Shown here in pieces: positions 8,531 to 16,966 of a stretch of 64,000 nucleotides of DNA. This stretch comes from Streptomyces sp. NRRL F-5122. Its GTDB lineage: Bacteria > Actinomycetota > Actinomycetes > Streptomycetales > Streptomycetaceae. Location: contig NZ_LMWH01000001.1 in NCBI RefSeq assembly GCF_001507435.1, positions 372,001 through 436,000 of the forward strand, given 5' to 3'. The notes under the pieces were generated by a model that had not been told where the DNA came from, did not search any database, and worked only from the letters and a program-made list of their open reading frames with translations. The position numbers were made by a program, and so were the translations under genes. How positions within the stretch are numbered: the first letter of the stretch is position 1; every line of letters starts with the position of its first letter.

Positions 8531-9240
8531 GCCTGGGGATCGAAGCCGTCGAGCACCCGCTCCAACGCCCTTTCGAAGACCGCCTCCAGATCGATCGGCC
8601 CGGCGTCCTCCGCGAAGGCCGCCGCCATCCGCGGATACGCGCCCGTGGCGATCCGCCCGCCGAGATAGGCGATGCGCACCGCGTTCTCCTCCGCCTCCGA
8701 CCAGGGCAGGGAGCGGGCGCGTTCGGCGGCGGCGAGTTCGTTCGCCACATACATGGTCACCACGCTGTTGAGCATCGCGACCAGTTCCATCTTGGTGCCG
8801 TAGGACGCCTCCAGCGGGTCGAGACAGGCCAGACAGTGCTCGAGGTACCGCAGCGCGTTGGGGCTGAAGCCGTAGATGCTCGACATCAGGCGGGGCAGCC
8901 AGGGGTGTCGGCGCATGAGGCCCCGCGTCCCGTGGGCCGCCCGCACCATGTCGGCCCGCCAGTCGCCCGACGGCTCCCACAGTTCGTGCTCGCCGCTGAC
9001 GGCGTCCACCATCAGCTCGTACAGGTCTTCCTTGCGGGGGACGTAGTTGTACAGCGACATGGTGCCGCAGCCGAGCTCGGCCGCCACCCGTCGCATCGAG
9101 ACCGCGTCGAGCCCTTCGGCGTCGGCGATCCGCACCGCGGCATCCGCGATGTCGGCCCGGCTGTAGGCCGGCTTCGGCCCCCTGCCCGCCCGTTCGGGAC
9201 GGGCCCAGATCACTTCGGGTACGGCCGCTCGGCCAGCCAT
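8527..9240 (-). CDS. TetR/AcrR family regulator of the adjacent ABC exporter
   Basis: 237 residues: helix-turn-helix at about 28-75 (ADIADAAVRIADAEGLDAVSMRRVAAELGCGTMSLYNYVPRKEDLYELM), then a TetR C-terminal domain of the tetracycline-repressor type (PF02909-like). GAGGTGATG precedes the ATG. Divergent from the efflux ABC genes with two palindromes between and over their start, the standard arrangement for a repressor of a drug-export operon; the inducer is unknown. Confidence 0.92.
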   Translation of the reverse strand: MAGRAAVPEVIWARPERAGRGPKPAYSRADIADAAVRIADAEGLDAVSMRRVAAELGCGTMSLYNYVPRKEDLYELMVDAVSGEHELWEPSGDWRADMVRAAHGTRGLMRRHPWLPRLMSSIYGFSPNALRYLEHCLACLDPLEASYGTKMELVAMLNSVVTMYVANELAAAERARSLPWSEAEENAVRIAYLGGRIATGAYPRMAAAFAEDAGPIDLEAVFERALERVLDGFDPQA

Positions 9241-9268
9241 CGATCATCACCTCGCTCCACCATCGTAG

Positions 9269-9287
9269 TTACGTACACCGTACGTAA
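9269..9287. promoter_or_regulatory. TetR operator 1: TTACGTAC-ACC-GTACGTAA
   Basis: Perfect 8-bp arms around 3 bp in the divergent promoter between the TetR gene (start 9240) and the ABC ATPase gene (start 9305). A -10-like TATGGT at 9293-9298 follows, so the repressor would cover the -35 region of the exporter promoter and also the tetR promoter. Confidence 0.75.
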
Positions 9288-9304
9288 TGCGCTATGGTCA
9301 CCCC

Positions 9305-10273
9305 ATGATTACTACGTACGCTGTACTTAGTGAAGGTCTGGAGAGGCGGTTCGGGGACGTCCACGCGGTGCGCGGACTGGATCTGGCCGTCGCGGAGGGC
9401 ACTGTCTGCGGTCTGCTCGGACCCAACGGGGCGGGCAAGACCACGGCGCTGCGGCTGCTGACCACGCTGCTGCGACCGGATGCGGGGTCGGCGCGCATCG
9501 CCGGGCACGACCTCGTACGGGAGTCGGCCGCGGTGCGCCGCAGGATCGCCGTCACGGGGCAGTACGCGTCGGTCGACGAGGACCTCACCGGACGGCAGAA
9601 CCTGCGGCTGTTCGCTCGGCTGTACCGGATCAAGTCCGCGGCCGCGCGGGTGGACGACCTGCTGGACCGGTTCGGCCTCGCCGAGGCCGCCGACCGGACC
9701 GCATCCACCTACTCCGGCGGTATGCGGCGCCGCCTCGACCTGGCGGCCGGTCTGATCCGCCGTCCGGACGTGCTGTTCCTGGACGAGCCGACCACCGGAC
9801 TGGACCCGGCCGGTCGCAGCCTCGTCCGGGACGCCGTGCACGACCTCAGGCAGCAGGGGACGACGGTGCTGCTGACCACCCAGTACCTGGAGGAGGCCGA
9901 CCAACTCGCCGACGAGATCGCCCTGGTGGACCGGGGCCGGGTCGCCCACACCGGTTCACCAGCCCAGTTCAAGTCGCTCATCGGTTCCTACGCGGAAGTC
10001 GTGGTCGCGCAGGCGGACGCCATGGTGCGGGCCGCCGGTGTCCTCGACCGGCTCACCGGGTCCGAGCCGGCGTTCGATCACGGGCGGCACAGCGTCGGCG
10101 CGCTCACCACGGACCCGACCCTCACCCTTCCCCGCCTGGTGCGCGAACTCGACGCGGCCGGCGTGCCGTTGCTCGACGCGACCCTGAGACCGCCGACTCT
10201 CGACGATGTCTTCCTCCGGCTGACCGGGCAGTACCCCGGCATCTCTCCCGACACCAAGGAGCTCGTGTCATGA
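9305..10273 (+). CDS. ABC exporter ATPase, DrrA type
   Basis: Drives export of a hydrophobic compound with the downstream permease. 322 residues. Walker A GPNGAGKTT, signature YSGGMRRRLDLAAG, Walker B VLFLDEPTTGLD, and the switch TTQYLEEAD with Gln in place of the usual His, which is typical of DrrA-type antibiotic ATPases. The C-terminal extension (ELDAAGVPLLDATLRPPTLDDVFLRLTG) is also DrrA-like. Start at 9305 is favoured over ATG 9287 because 9287 lies inside operator 1; there is no ribosome site, and TATGGT 6 nt upstream would give a leaderless mRNA. Overlaps the permease by ATGA. Confidence 0.93.
   Translation: MITTYAVLSEGLERRFGDVHAVRGLDLAVAEGTVCGLLGPNGAGKTTALRLLTTLLRPDAGSARIAGHDLVRESAAVRRRIAVTGQYASVDEDLTGRQNLRLFARLYRIKSAAARVDDLLDRFGLAEAADRTASTYSGGMRRRLDLAAGLIRRPDVLFLDEPTTGLDPAGRSLVRDAVHDLRQQGTTVLLTTQYLEEADQLADEIALVDRGRVAHTGSPAQFKSLIGSYAEVVVAQADAMVRAAGVLDRLTGSEPAFDHGRHSVGALTTDPTLTLPRLVRELDAAGVPLLDATLRPPTLDDVFLRLTGQYPGISPDTKELVS
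9312..9330. promoter_or_regulatory. TetR operator 2 inside the ABC ATPase coding start
   Basis: CTACGTACGCTGTACTTAG is an imperfect copy of operator 1 with the same GTAC-N3-GTAC core, 43 bp (four helical turns) further on. It covers codons 3-9 of the ATPase gene. Two operators on the same helix face suggest cooperative repression. Confidence 0.6.
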
Positions 10274-11052
10274 CCGCGTTGGTGTACGACGGTACGGCGA
10301 TGGTGGGCCGCCAGCTGCGCCGGGTCCGCAACAACCCGGGACTGGCGATCCTGACGCAGCTCATGCCCATCAACATGCTGCTGTTCTTCGGCTACGTCTT
10401 CGGCAGCGCGCTCGCGATGCCCGGCCGGGAGTACCGCTCCTTCCTGGTGCCGGGACTGTTGGTGGCGACCGCCGCGGGCGGGATCATGACCGGGATGTTC
10501 CAGGCGGCCCAGGACTCCCATCGGGGTGTCATGGACCGCTTCCGCACGATGCCGGTGAGCCGGACGGCGGTTCCGGTCGGGCAGGCCGCGGCGGATCTTG
10601 TCGTCACGGCCGTCGGGACCGTGCCGCTGCTGCTGGTCGGACTCGCGGTGGGCTGGCGGGTCCAGGGATCGGTGCCGGAGGTCCTGGGCGCCGTGGGCCT
10701 GCTGCTCCTGTTCCGGCTCGCGTGCACCTGGATCGGAATCTTCCTCGGGCTGCTGACCCGCAGCGAGGACGCCGCGGGTCAGCTCGGTGCCGCCACCTTC
10801 GTGCTGCCTCTGTTGTCCAACGCGTACATTCCGACCGACAACCTGGCCGGCTGGTTGCGCACGGTCGCCGAGTGGAACCCCATCAGCGCGGTGACCACCG
10901 CCCTGAGGGTCCTCTTCGGCAACGCACCCCTCCCCCGTGGCGCCGCCTGGCCGGTGGCCCACCCTGTGGCCGGGTCACTGGCCTGGTGCGCGGTGCTGAT
11001 CGCGGTGTTCGCCCCCCTGGCCGTACGCCACTGTGCCCACGGGGAGCGGTGA
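10270..11052 (+). CDS. ABC-2 type efflux permease, DrrB type
   Basis: 260-residue membrane partner of the ATPase, with six predicted hydrophobic segments (for example MPINMLLFFGYVFGSALAM, YRSFLVPGLLVATAAGGIMTGMF, AVGLLLLFRLACTWIGIFLGLL, LAWCAVLIAVFAPLAV). The RFRTMPVSRTAV loop and the AEWNPISAVTTALR motif are characteristic of DrrB/NodJ-type permeases. The start overlaps the ATPase stop (ATGA), so the two are translationally coupled. Substrate unknown. Confidence 0.92.
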   Translation: MTALVYDGTAMVGRQLRRVRNNPGLAILTQLMPINMLLFFGYVFGSALAMPGREYRSFLVPGLLVATAAGGIMTGMFQAAQDSHRGVMDRFRTMPVSRTAVPVGQAAADLVVTAVGTVPLLLVGLAVGWRVQGSVPEVLGAVGLLLLFRLACTWIGIFLGLLTRSEDAAGQLGAATFVLPLLSNAYIPTDNLAGWLRTVAEWNPISAVTTALRVLFGNAPLPRGAAWPVAHPVAGSLAWCAVLIAVFAPLAVRHCAHGER

Positions 11053-11529
11053 AAGGCCGGGCGGACAGCGATGACCGGCCGCCGACGAGGTGTGCGCCTC
11101 CCGAGCGTGATCGCCGCCGCCGGTGATGCACGGCGGCACCGCCCGGCGCGCACCCGGAGGGCGCACGCCCTCATCGCCCCGATGCGGGGGCGTGCACGCA
11201 CTGCTCGGCGCGGGCCGGACACGCCCGCCGTGTGTGAGGCCGCCCAGGCGGACTCCGGGGAGCACGGGACCGCGTGGGAACGTCTCAAAGATGGCGCGGG
11301 CGGTGGCGGGCCGACGGCCGGTGAGCGGTGGACGGTGGGGAGGCCGGTCGAACGCTCAGGACGCGCTGCCGTCGATCACGCTGCCGGGCGGGAACGAGGC
11401 ACGGATGGGGAGTGTGCCCGCGCTCGGGGAGCACACCGGGGGCGCTGCCGCGTGCCGTGGGGATGACGGACGACGATGTCGCGGTGCGGCGCCGGGACGG
11501 TGCGACGGCCTGAGCGCGGGCCCTTGCCG
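11053..11529. other. Gene-free stretch after the ABC operon
   Basis: About 480 bp of GC-rich DNA. Several short overlapping frames exist in both strands but they are rich in Arg/Pro/Gly, lack ribosome sites and resemble no protein I know. I see no RNA gene. It could be remnant coding sequence or simply spacer between the exporter operon and the convergent small gene at 11568-11834. Confidence 0.5.
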
Positions 11530-11550
11530 GGCGCCCGCTTCGCGGGCGCC
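11530..11550. terminator. Hairpin terminator GGCGCCCGC-TTC-GCGGGCGCC
   Basis: Perfect 9-bp stem with a 3-nt loop, 17 nt beyond the stop codon of the small minus-strand gene at 11568-11834. No U tract follows, as is usual in Streptomyces. Confidence 0.75.
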
Positions 11551-11567
11551 GTGAAGAACGCCGGAGT

Positions 11568-11834
11568 TCAGCGCCCGCCGAACAGCGAACGACGCAGTCG
11601 GCGCAACGGCGCGAACAGGGAGACCTTGCTCACTCGCTTCCCCCTGGCACTCCGCTCGTGCGTGGAGTCGTGTGCGGTCAGCTCGCGCATCAGTGAGGTG
11701 GCCTCGGCCGTCTCACGCTGCGGAAGGGCAGGTCCCGCCAGCACCGAGAGATGGCGGTCGAGACGCGAACTGGTCGCGCTGCTCCCGCAGGTGATCGCAG
11801 GGACCCTGGCCCTGCGCACTGTTATCTGTTCCAT
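11568..11834 (-). CDS. Small conserved-looking Streptomyces protein of unknown function
   Basis: 88 residues starting MEQITVRRARVPAITCGSSAT and ending LFAPLRRLRRSLFGGR. ATG 11834 is supported by GGGGAG about 5 nt upstream. It has a basic N- and C-terminus and no membrane segment or recognised domain; the central SRLDRHLSVLAGPALPQRE stretch is predicted helical. A strong hairpin follows the stop. I do not assign a function. A longer in-frame extension upstream is low-complexity and probably not translated. Confidence 0.65.
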   Translation of the reverse strand: MEQITVRRARVPAITCGSSATSSRLDRHLSVLAGPALPQRETAEATSLMRELTAHDSTHERSARGKRVSKVSLFAPLRRLRRSLFGGR

Positions 11835-11949
11835 GTCACTCCCCACCCGTACGAGTCCACCCGGCCCGGGCAGACTAACCCTATCGCTCCCAGGCGGCAC
11901 TCGTGTATCGCGGGCAAAGGATTCACCTTCCCTACAAGGGGGTTGACGA

Positions 11950-12771
11950 CTACTGTCCGAAACCGACTGATTGCAGGGCGAGTTGGACAACTGGCTGGCT
12001 GGTGGGCTGCCGTGAGCCCCCGTCCGGTTCGACGGTAACGGCGAGTGACGTCGCCGTCCTGTCGAGACCGCTCGCGACCAAGGGCGTGTCGCCGTCGAAG
12101 AGCCCGAGGGAGCGCGGATGCGCATGGGGGCGCATCAGCCAGAGTTGATGCACACGCCCACCGGGCAACGCGTCGAGCCCGCTGAGAGTCACGACCGCGC
12201 GCCCCTCGGATGCGGAGGCGATCACTCCGATGCCCCGCCCCCTGGTGTCCGCGTCACTGCTCGCACGGGCGTCCGGGGCGGCGAGGACGTGGGCGATCTC
12301 ACGCGCCTGGGCCCGCTCGGCGTCGAGCTTGTCCTGCGTCTGTGCGGCCTGCACACCGAAGAGCGCCGCGACGACGAGGGCCGCCGCGGCCGTGGCGGTG
12401 GCCAGGGGGGCGAACAAGGGGCGCAGCCGGGGCGCATGCGGGCGCGCGGGCGGCGGTTCCGTGCCCCACACGTGCGGCGGCAGATGCGGAGCCCGCGACC
12501 GCGCCGCGTCCTGGCCGGGCGCCGGGTCCTGAGGGGTGTTCCGCACGGCGGTGAGAACGCGGTCGCGCAGTGCGGGCGGGGCGACGGAGGTCGTGGTCCA
12601 GGCGAGGCGGACGGCGTCCTGGGACAGTGCCCGCACTTCCGCGGCGCACCGGTCGCAGCCGGCGAGGTGCCGCTCGAACCGCCGCCGTTCGTCGGGGTCG
12701 AGGGCGTCGAGCGCGTAGGGGGCGGCGAGCGAGTGCAGATCACCCTGGCGCAGACGGGAGAAGACGCTCAT
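11950..12771 (-). CDS. Anti-sigma factor, RskA (anti-sigma K) family
   Basis: Membrane-spanning inhibitor of the sigma factor encoded just upstream. 273 residues: an N-terminal zinc-binding anti-sigma motif with His35, Cys39 and Cys42 (RHLAGCDRC), sigma-binding helices (DLHSLAAPYALDALDPDERRRFE), one membrane segment near residues 125-145 (LATATAAAALVVAALFGVQAA), and an extracellular RskA domain (VVTLSGLDALPGGRVHQLWLMRP ... GLFDGD). Regulated proteolysis releases sigma in the family. GGAGG lies 5-6 nt before the ATG. The start site sequence is a near copy of one 92 nt upstream (see the coupling peptide). Confidence 0.9.
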   Translation of the reverse strand: MSVFSRLRQGDLHSLAAPYALDALDPDERRRFERHLAGCDRCAAEVRALSQDAVRLAWTTTSVAPPALRDRVLTAVRNTPQDPAPGQDAARSRAPHLPPHVWGTEPPPARPHAPRLRPLFAPLATATAAAALVVAALFGVQAAQTQDKLDAERAQAREIAHVLAAPDARASSDADTRGRGIGVIASASEGRAVVTLSGLDALPGGRVHQLWLMRPHAHPRSLGLFDGDTPLVASGLDRTATSLAVTVEPDGGSRQPTSQPVVQLALQSVGFGQ

Positions 12772-12863
12772 GCGGCACCTCCCCCGACACCGCGGAGCGC
12801 TCGGTCCGACGGCGGCACCGCACGGATGGGCCGATCCCCGGGCGGGCGGTACAGGACGCTCAT
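12768..12863 (-). CDS. Possible 31-codon coupling peptide between sigma and anti-sigma genes
   Basis: Frame MSVLYRPPGDRPIRAVPPSD...: its ATG overlaps the sigma-factor stop (ATGA at 12860-12863), it has a GGAGGAG ribosome site, and its TGA overlaps the anti-sigma ATG. The initiation region of 21 nt is repeated at the anti-sigma start with 19 identities, and both frames begin Met-Ser-Val. It may only serve to carry ribosomes from the sigma gene to the anti-sigma gene, or be a relic of an older start; protein function is not implied. Confidence 0.35.
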   Translation of the reverse strand: MSVLYRPPGDRPIRAVPPSDRALRGVGGGAA

Positions 12864-13402
12864 GCGACTCCTCCCAGGCATTCGCGCAGCCGCGTGAGTC
12901 CGTCGCGCATCCGCGTCTTGACCGTGCCGAGCGGGAGTGCGAGCCGCTCGGCCACCTCACGGTACGTGTAACCGTCGTAGTAGGCGAGCGTGACGGACTG
13001 GCGTTGCAGGGCGGTGAGCCGGTCCAGACAGCGGCGCACCCACTCGCGCTCGAGACCCGCCTCCACCTCCTCGGCGACCTGGTCGAAGGCAGGGTGGTGG
13101 GCGCGCCGCGCCTCGCGCTGCTCGCGTTCGCCGGCCGCGCGGGCGCTGCGCACCCGGTCGACGGCACGGCGGTGCGCGAGAGTGAGGATCCACGACAGGG
13201 CGCTGCCGCGTCCGGGGTCGAACCGCGGCGCGGAACGCCACAGTTCGAGCAGCACCTCCTGGGCCACCTCCTCCGACTGCGCCGGGTCCCGCACCACCCG
13301 GCGCACCAGACCGAACACCGGCCCCGACACCAGTGCGTACAGATCCTCGAAGGCCTTCTGGTCACCCCTGGCCACGAGCACCAGAAGTTCGTCCGCCTCC
13401 AC
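12860..13402 (-). CDS. ECF RNA polymerase sigma factor, SigK-like
   Basis: 180 residues. Region 2: ARGDQKAFEDLYALVSGPVFGLVRRVVRDPAQSEEVAQEVLLELWR; region 4: RLTALQRQSVTLAYYDGYTYREVAERLALPLGTVKTRMRDGLTRLRECL. The pairing with an RskA-type anti-sigma identifies the SigK group. Start at GTG 13402 (MEADELLVLVARGD) is chosen from GGAGGGGGG before it; a GTG at about 13470 or an ATG at 13546 would add N-terminal residues of low complexity. Divergent from the DUF4331-TPR-transporter operon, which is a likely target. Confidence 0.9.
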   Translation of the reverse strand: MEADELLVLVARGDQKAFEDLYALVSGPVFGLVRRVVRDPAQSEEVAQEVLLELWRSAPRFDPGRGSALSWILTLAHRRAVDRVRSARAAGEREQREARRAHHPAFDQVAEEVEAGLEREWVRRCLDRLTALQRQSVTLAYYDGYTYREVAERLALPLGTVKTRMRDGLTRLRECLGGVA

Positions 13403-13518
13403 CCGTAACCCCCCTCCCCGCCGGCGTCCACGGCCGACTCGCTCCACTGTGGCATTCGCTGCGCTCACGCCTTCGGATGGGATACGGATCAGCGGGCCCG
13501 AAACGCGGGTCGAGCAGG

Positions 13519-13537
13519 GGCGAAAACATTTTTCGCC
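13519..13537. promoter_or_regulatory. Palindrome GGCGAAAA-CAT-TTTTCGCC between sigma gene and DUF4331 operon
   Basis: Perfect 8-bp arms around CAT, in the 207-bp divergent region. The A/T tracts stand out in this GC-rich DNA. It may be an operator for divergent control or an RNA hairpin; I could not assign ECF -35/-10 boxes with confidence. Confidence 0.45.
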
Positions 13538-13609
13538 TTCGACCAATCCGCCTCGGCGGCAGTTCCGAATCCCGATGCGTCAGGCAAGTTGGCACTGAGG
13601 ACGGACGGC

Positions 13610-15139
13610 ATGACAGCTAACGCGAGGAGCGGCTCGGGGCGCAGGAGTATCGCGACCCTCATCTGTGGTGCGCTGGCCGCCGGGGGGCTCGCAGCCGCCG
13701 GCGCGACCGCGCTGCAACCGGGGGCGGCCTCCGCCTCCTCCCACCGGGAGGCCCCGCTGATCTCGGGGCAGCCGCAGTACGACAACACGGACCTGTACGC
13801 GTTCGTGAGCCCCGACAAGCCGGACACGACGACGGTCATCGCGAACTTCGTCCCGTTCGAGGAACCGGCGGGCGGGCCCAACTTCTACACGTTCGCAGAC
13901 GACGCCCAGTACGACATCCACGTCGACAACAACGGTGACGCACAGGGCGAACTGCTCTTCCGCTACACCTTCAGGACACACACGAAGAACAAGAACACCT
14001 TCCTGTACAACACGGGTCCCGTCGCCGCTCTCGACGACCCGGATCTGAACATCACCCAGACCTACGACATCGACCTGCTCAAGCTGCACAACCAGAAACC
14101 GGTCTCCCGGACGAAGATCGCGGACGATGTCCCGGTGGCCCCGTCGAACGTCGGCAAGGCGTCGATGCCCGACTACGGCACACTGCGCGACCAGGCCGTC
14201 CACAAGCTCGCGAGCGGCGCGACCACGTTCGCCGGCCAGGCCGACGACCCGTTCTTCGCCGATCTGCGCGTCTTCGACCTGCTGTACGGCGGCAACCTCT
14301 CGGAGGTCGGCAACGACACCCTCAAGGGGTACAACGTCAACTCCCTCGCGCTGCAGGTGCCGAACGACTACATCCGTGCCTCGGCGCAGCAGCCGGTCGT
14401 CGGCATCTGGTCGACGGTCCAGCGCAAGGACGCGCACGGCGACTGGACGCAGGTGTCACGACTCGGCAACCCGCTCGTCAACGAGGTCGTCAACCCGCAG
14501 AAGGACAAGGACACGTTCAACGCGTCCGCCCCGTGGAACGACGGGCAGTTCCTGAAGAACGTGACCAACCCGGAACTCCCCGAGCTCATCGAGGGGATCT
14601 ACAAGATCAAGGCCCCGGCCGAGCCGCGCACCGACCTGGTGGACGTCTTCCTCAAGGGTGTGAAGGGCCTCAACCAGCCGCCGCACGTGCGTCCGGCGGA
14701 GGAGCTGAGGCTCAACACCTCGATCAAGCCGGCCGCCGCCCCGAAACGGCTCGGCGTGCTCGACGGCGACAACGCGGGATTCCCGAACGGGCGCCGGCTC
14801 ACCGACGACGTGATCGACGAGGCGCTCCAGGTCGTCGAGGGTGAACTGGTCGGATCCAAGAACGACCTGGGTGACGCGGTCGACGCCAATGACAAGGAGT
14901 TCGGCCACTCGTTCCCGTATCTGGCCGAGCCCACCTCGGGTTCACGCGGCCCGCTGGCCAAGGGGAGCGGCACCGACGTGCGCAACCAACTGGGCGGCGG
15001 ACTCCAGCCGGCCGGTGCGAGCGGCACCGACGCCACGCTGATCGCGAGTTCGGCTGCGGCGGGCGTCGCCGGGGTGCTGCTGATCGGCACCGCGGTCTTC
15101 TGGTGGCGCCGGCGCGCCTCCCGCTACCGGGCGTACTGA
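13610..15139 (+). CDS. DUF4331 family secreted, membrane-anchored protein
   Basis: 509 residues with a signal peptide (ICGALAAGGLAAAGATALQPGAASA), a long extracellular DUF4331 domain beginning SSHREAPLISGQPQYDNTDLYAFVSPDKPDTTTVIANFVPF, and a C-terminal membrane anchor (ATLIASSAAAGVAGVLLIGTAVFWW followed by RRRASRYRAY). The DUF4331 function is unknown; the SSHREAP and DNTDLYAF motifs are the family hallmarks. First gene of an operon with the TPR and NicO genes (144 nt then overlap). GAGG 9 nt before the ATG. The context suggests an envelope function under control of the divergent ECF sigma. Confidence 0.9.
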   Translation: MTANARSGSGRRSIATLICGALAAGGLAAAGATALQPGAASASSHREAPLISGQPQYDNTDLYAFVSPDKPDTTTVIANFVPFEEPAGGPNFYTFADDAQYDIHVDNNGDAQGELLFRYTFRTHTKNKNTFLYNTGPVAALDDPDLNITQTYDIDLLKLHNQKPVSRTKIADDVPVAPSNVGKASMPDYGTLRDQAVHKLASGATTFAGQADDPFFADLRVFDLLYGGNLSEVGNDTLKGYNVNSLALQVPNDYIRASAQQPVVGIWSTVQRKDAHGDWTQVSRLGNPLVNEVVNPQKDKDTFNASAPWNDGQFLKNVTNPELPELIEGIYKIKAPAEPRTDLVDVFLKGVKGLNQPPHVRPAEELRLNTSIKPAAAPKRLGVLDGDNAGFPNGRRLTDDVIDEALQVVEGELVGSKNDLGDAVDANDKEFGHSFPYLAEPTSGSRGPLAKGSGTDVRNQLGGGLQPAGASGTDATLIASSAAAGVAGVLLIGTAVFWWRRRASRYRAY

Positions 15140-15283
15140 AGCCCCACCCACCCGGCGGGGCCGTCCCGACGGCTCCGCCCCCTCGACCGGCGCGGCCCGT
15201 ACCCCATCCATCCCCCACGGCGCGGGCCGCGTCGCCCACCCCCGACAGCGACCGTTTCCACTCGGCAGATTGAGGAGAAGGGC

Positions 15284-16966
15284 ATGTCCCCGCGTACGAA
15301 AGAGAGCGCGCCGGAGAACGGGCCCGGCGACCGGCGGGAGGCCGTGCCCGCGGGCACGGCGACCGGCGCGGCGCAGACCACGCCAAAGCCGGGCTCCCCG
15401 GACTCCTGGAGGCACGGTGGGAGCGTTGTCGCAAGGCGTGTCAAGGACGGCATGAACGCGGACACGTCCGACGAGAAGAAGGCAATGAGGGTACCGGCGG
15501 CCGGGGAGGACGCCGGGTCGGCGGCATCGGCTCCCGGACCGGCGGGCGGCACCGTGGACGGCGGGGACGAGGCCCGCGAACCGGCCGGGGCCGCCGACGA
15601 GCGGATCGTCGCGGTGCGGCGGTTCTCGGCGCTGGGACGGCGGTGGCGGGCGGCACAACTGGGGCTCTGCGCCGCATCGCTGGCCGTCGCCCTCACCGCG
15701 GGCGCGGTGGCCGTCGGCGCCGTACGCGACGGCGGCGGCCCGGTTCCGGTCGCCTCCTCCCCCGGTGGGGTCTCCCCCGAGCTGCTCGCCGGTGGTGATC
15801 TCGACGCCGGCATCCGCGCCCTGCAGGCCCATCTGCGCGTCCAGCCGCGGGATCACGGCAGTTGGGCCACCCTGGGCCTCGCGTACGTCGAGCAGGCCCG
15901 CACCCACGGCGACCCGTCCCGCTATCCGCAGGCGCAGCGCGCCCTGGACCGGTCGCTGAGGCTGCGTCCCGGCAACGACGCCGCGCTCGCCGGCCGTGCC
16001 GCCCTGGCCGCGGCCCGCCACGACTTCACCGGCGCCCTCAGGTACGCGGACCTGGCCCTCTCCCAGAACCCCTACAGCGAGCGCGCCCTGTCCTCCCGGG
16101 TCGACGCGCTGGTCGAACTCGGCCGCTACACCGACGCGTCACAGGCCGCGGACCTCGCCGACTCCCGGCGCCCCGGCATCCCCGTCTTCACCCGCTACGC
16201 CTACGTCCACGAACTGCGGGGCGACGTCCGGGCAGCCCGCCGCGCCCTCGAGCAGGCCCTCGCCACGGCCACCTCCCGCGGCGACATCGCCTACGTGGCC
16301 ACCACGCTGGGACAACTGGCCTGGAACCAGGGCGACTACAAGAGTGCCCTCGCTCACTACGCCCGCGCCCTCGCCGCCGACGACACCTACCTCCCGGCAC
16401 TCGAGGGCCGTGCCCGTGCCCAGTCCGCCCAAGGTGACACCGAGGGCGCGATCCACGGTATGGAGCTGGTCGTCGACCGCTATCCGCTTCCCCAACCACT
16501 CGTGGAACTCGGCGAGTTGTACGAAGCCCGTGGCAAGCCGGGCGACCGGGACAAGGCCCGCGACCAGTACGCCCTGGTCGACGCCTGGGTGTCGCTGGCC
16601 CGCGCCAACGGCGTCGACGCCGACCTCGACACCGCTCTCGCCGCCGCCGACCACGGCGACCGCGGGGCCGCGCTGACGGCGGCACGCGCCGAGTGGGCGC
16701 GCCGCCACACCGTGCACACGGCGGACGCCCTCGCCTGGGCGCTGCACGTCAACGGGCGTGACGCGGAGGCCCTCCCCTATGCGGGGCGTGCCACAGCCAC
16801 CGGCTACCGCAACGCAGCCTTCCTCTACCACCGCGGCATGATCGAGCGCGCCACCGGTCACACGGACCGGGCCCGCGCCACGCTCACCGCGGCGCTGAAG
16901 CTCAACGCGGGTTTCTCACCGCTGGGCGCGCACGAGGCCCGCAAGGCACTGGAGGCGGTGAAGTGA
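15284..16966 (+). CDS. Membrane-anchored TPR-repeat protein
   Basis: 560 residues. A disordered, charged cytoplasmic N-terminus (1-120), a membrane segment near 121-147 (WRAAQLGLCAASLAVALTAGAVAVGAV), then an extracellular solenoid of tetratricopeptide repeats (GSWATLGLAYVEQARTHGD, AALAGRAALAAARHDFTGALRYADLAL, ALAHYARALAADDTYLPALEGRARAQ, FLYHRGMIERATGHTDRARATL). GAGGAG 8 nt before the ATG. Its stop overlaps the start of the transporter gene, so the two are coupled. Likely a scaffold acting with DUF4331 and the transporter; no enzymatic motif. Confidence 0.88.
   Translation: MSPRTKESAPENGPGDRREAVPAGTATGAAQTTPKPGSPDSWRHGGSVVARRVKDGMNADTSDEKKAMRVPAAGEDAGSAASAPGPAGGTVDGGDEAREPAGAADERIVAVRRFSALGRRWRAAQLGLCAASLAVALTAGAVAVGAVRDGGGPVPVASSPGGVSPELLAGGDLDAGIRALQAHLRVQPRDHGSWATLGLAYVEQARTHGDPSRYPQAQRALDRSLRLRPGNDAALAGRAALAAARHDFTGALRYADLALSQNPYSERALSSRVDALVELGRYTDASQAADLADSRRPGIPVFTRYAYVHELRGDVRAARRALEQALATATSRGDIAYVATTLGQLAWNQGDYKSALAHYARALAADDTYLPALEGRARAQSAQGDTEGAIHGMELVVDRYPLPQPLVELGELYEARGKPGDRDKARDQYALVDAWVSLARANGVDADLDTALAAADHGDRGAALTAARAEWARRHTVHTADALAWALHVNGRDAEALPYAGRATATGYRNAAFLYHRGMIERATGHTDRARATLTAALKLNAGFSPLGAHEARKALEAVK

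Noticed and set aside
6545..9250. Long minus-strand frame across the GntR and ISP genes
   Set aside because: Antisense to two good genes and without domain motifs.
9287..9304. Alternative ATG start for the ABC ATPase at 9287
   Set aside because: It lies within the perfect operator palindrome and would add six residues not typical of the family.
11071..11554. Short frames in the gap after the ABC exporter
   Set aside because: Arg/Gly-rich, overlapping in several frames, without ribosome sites or conserved motifs.
11950..13455. A long minus-strand frame reading through the sigma-factor region into the anti-sigma gene
   Set aside because: Upstream of the anti-sigma ATG the frame is a shifted reading of the sigma factor, giving Arg/Trp/Cys-rich nonsense; only the part from 12771 on is a real protein.
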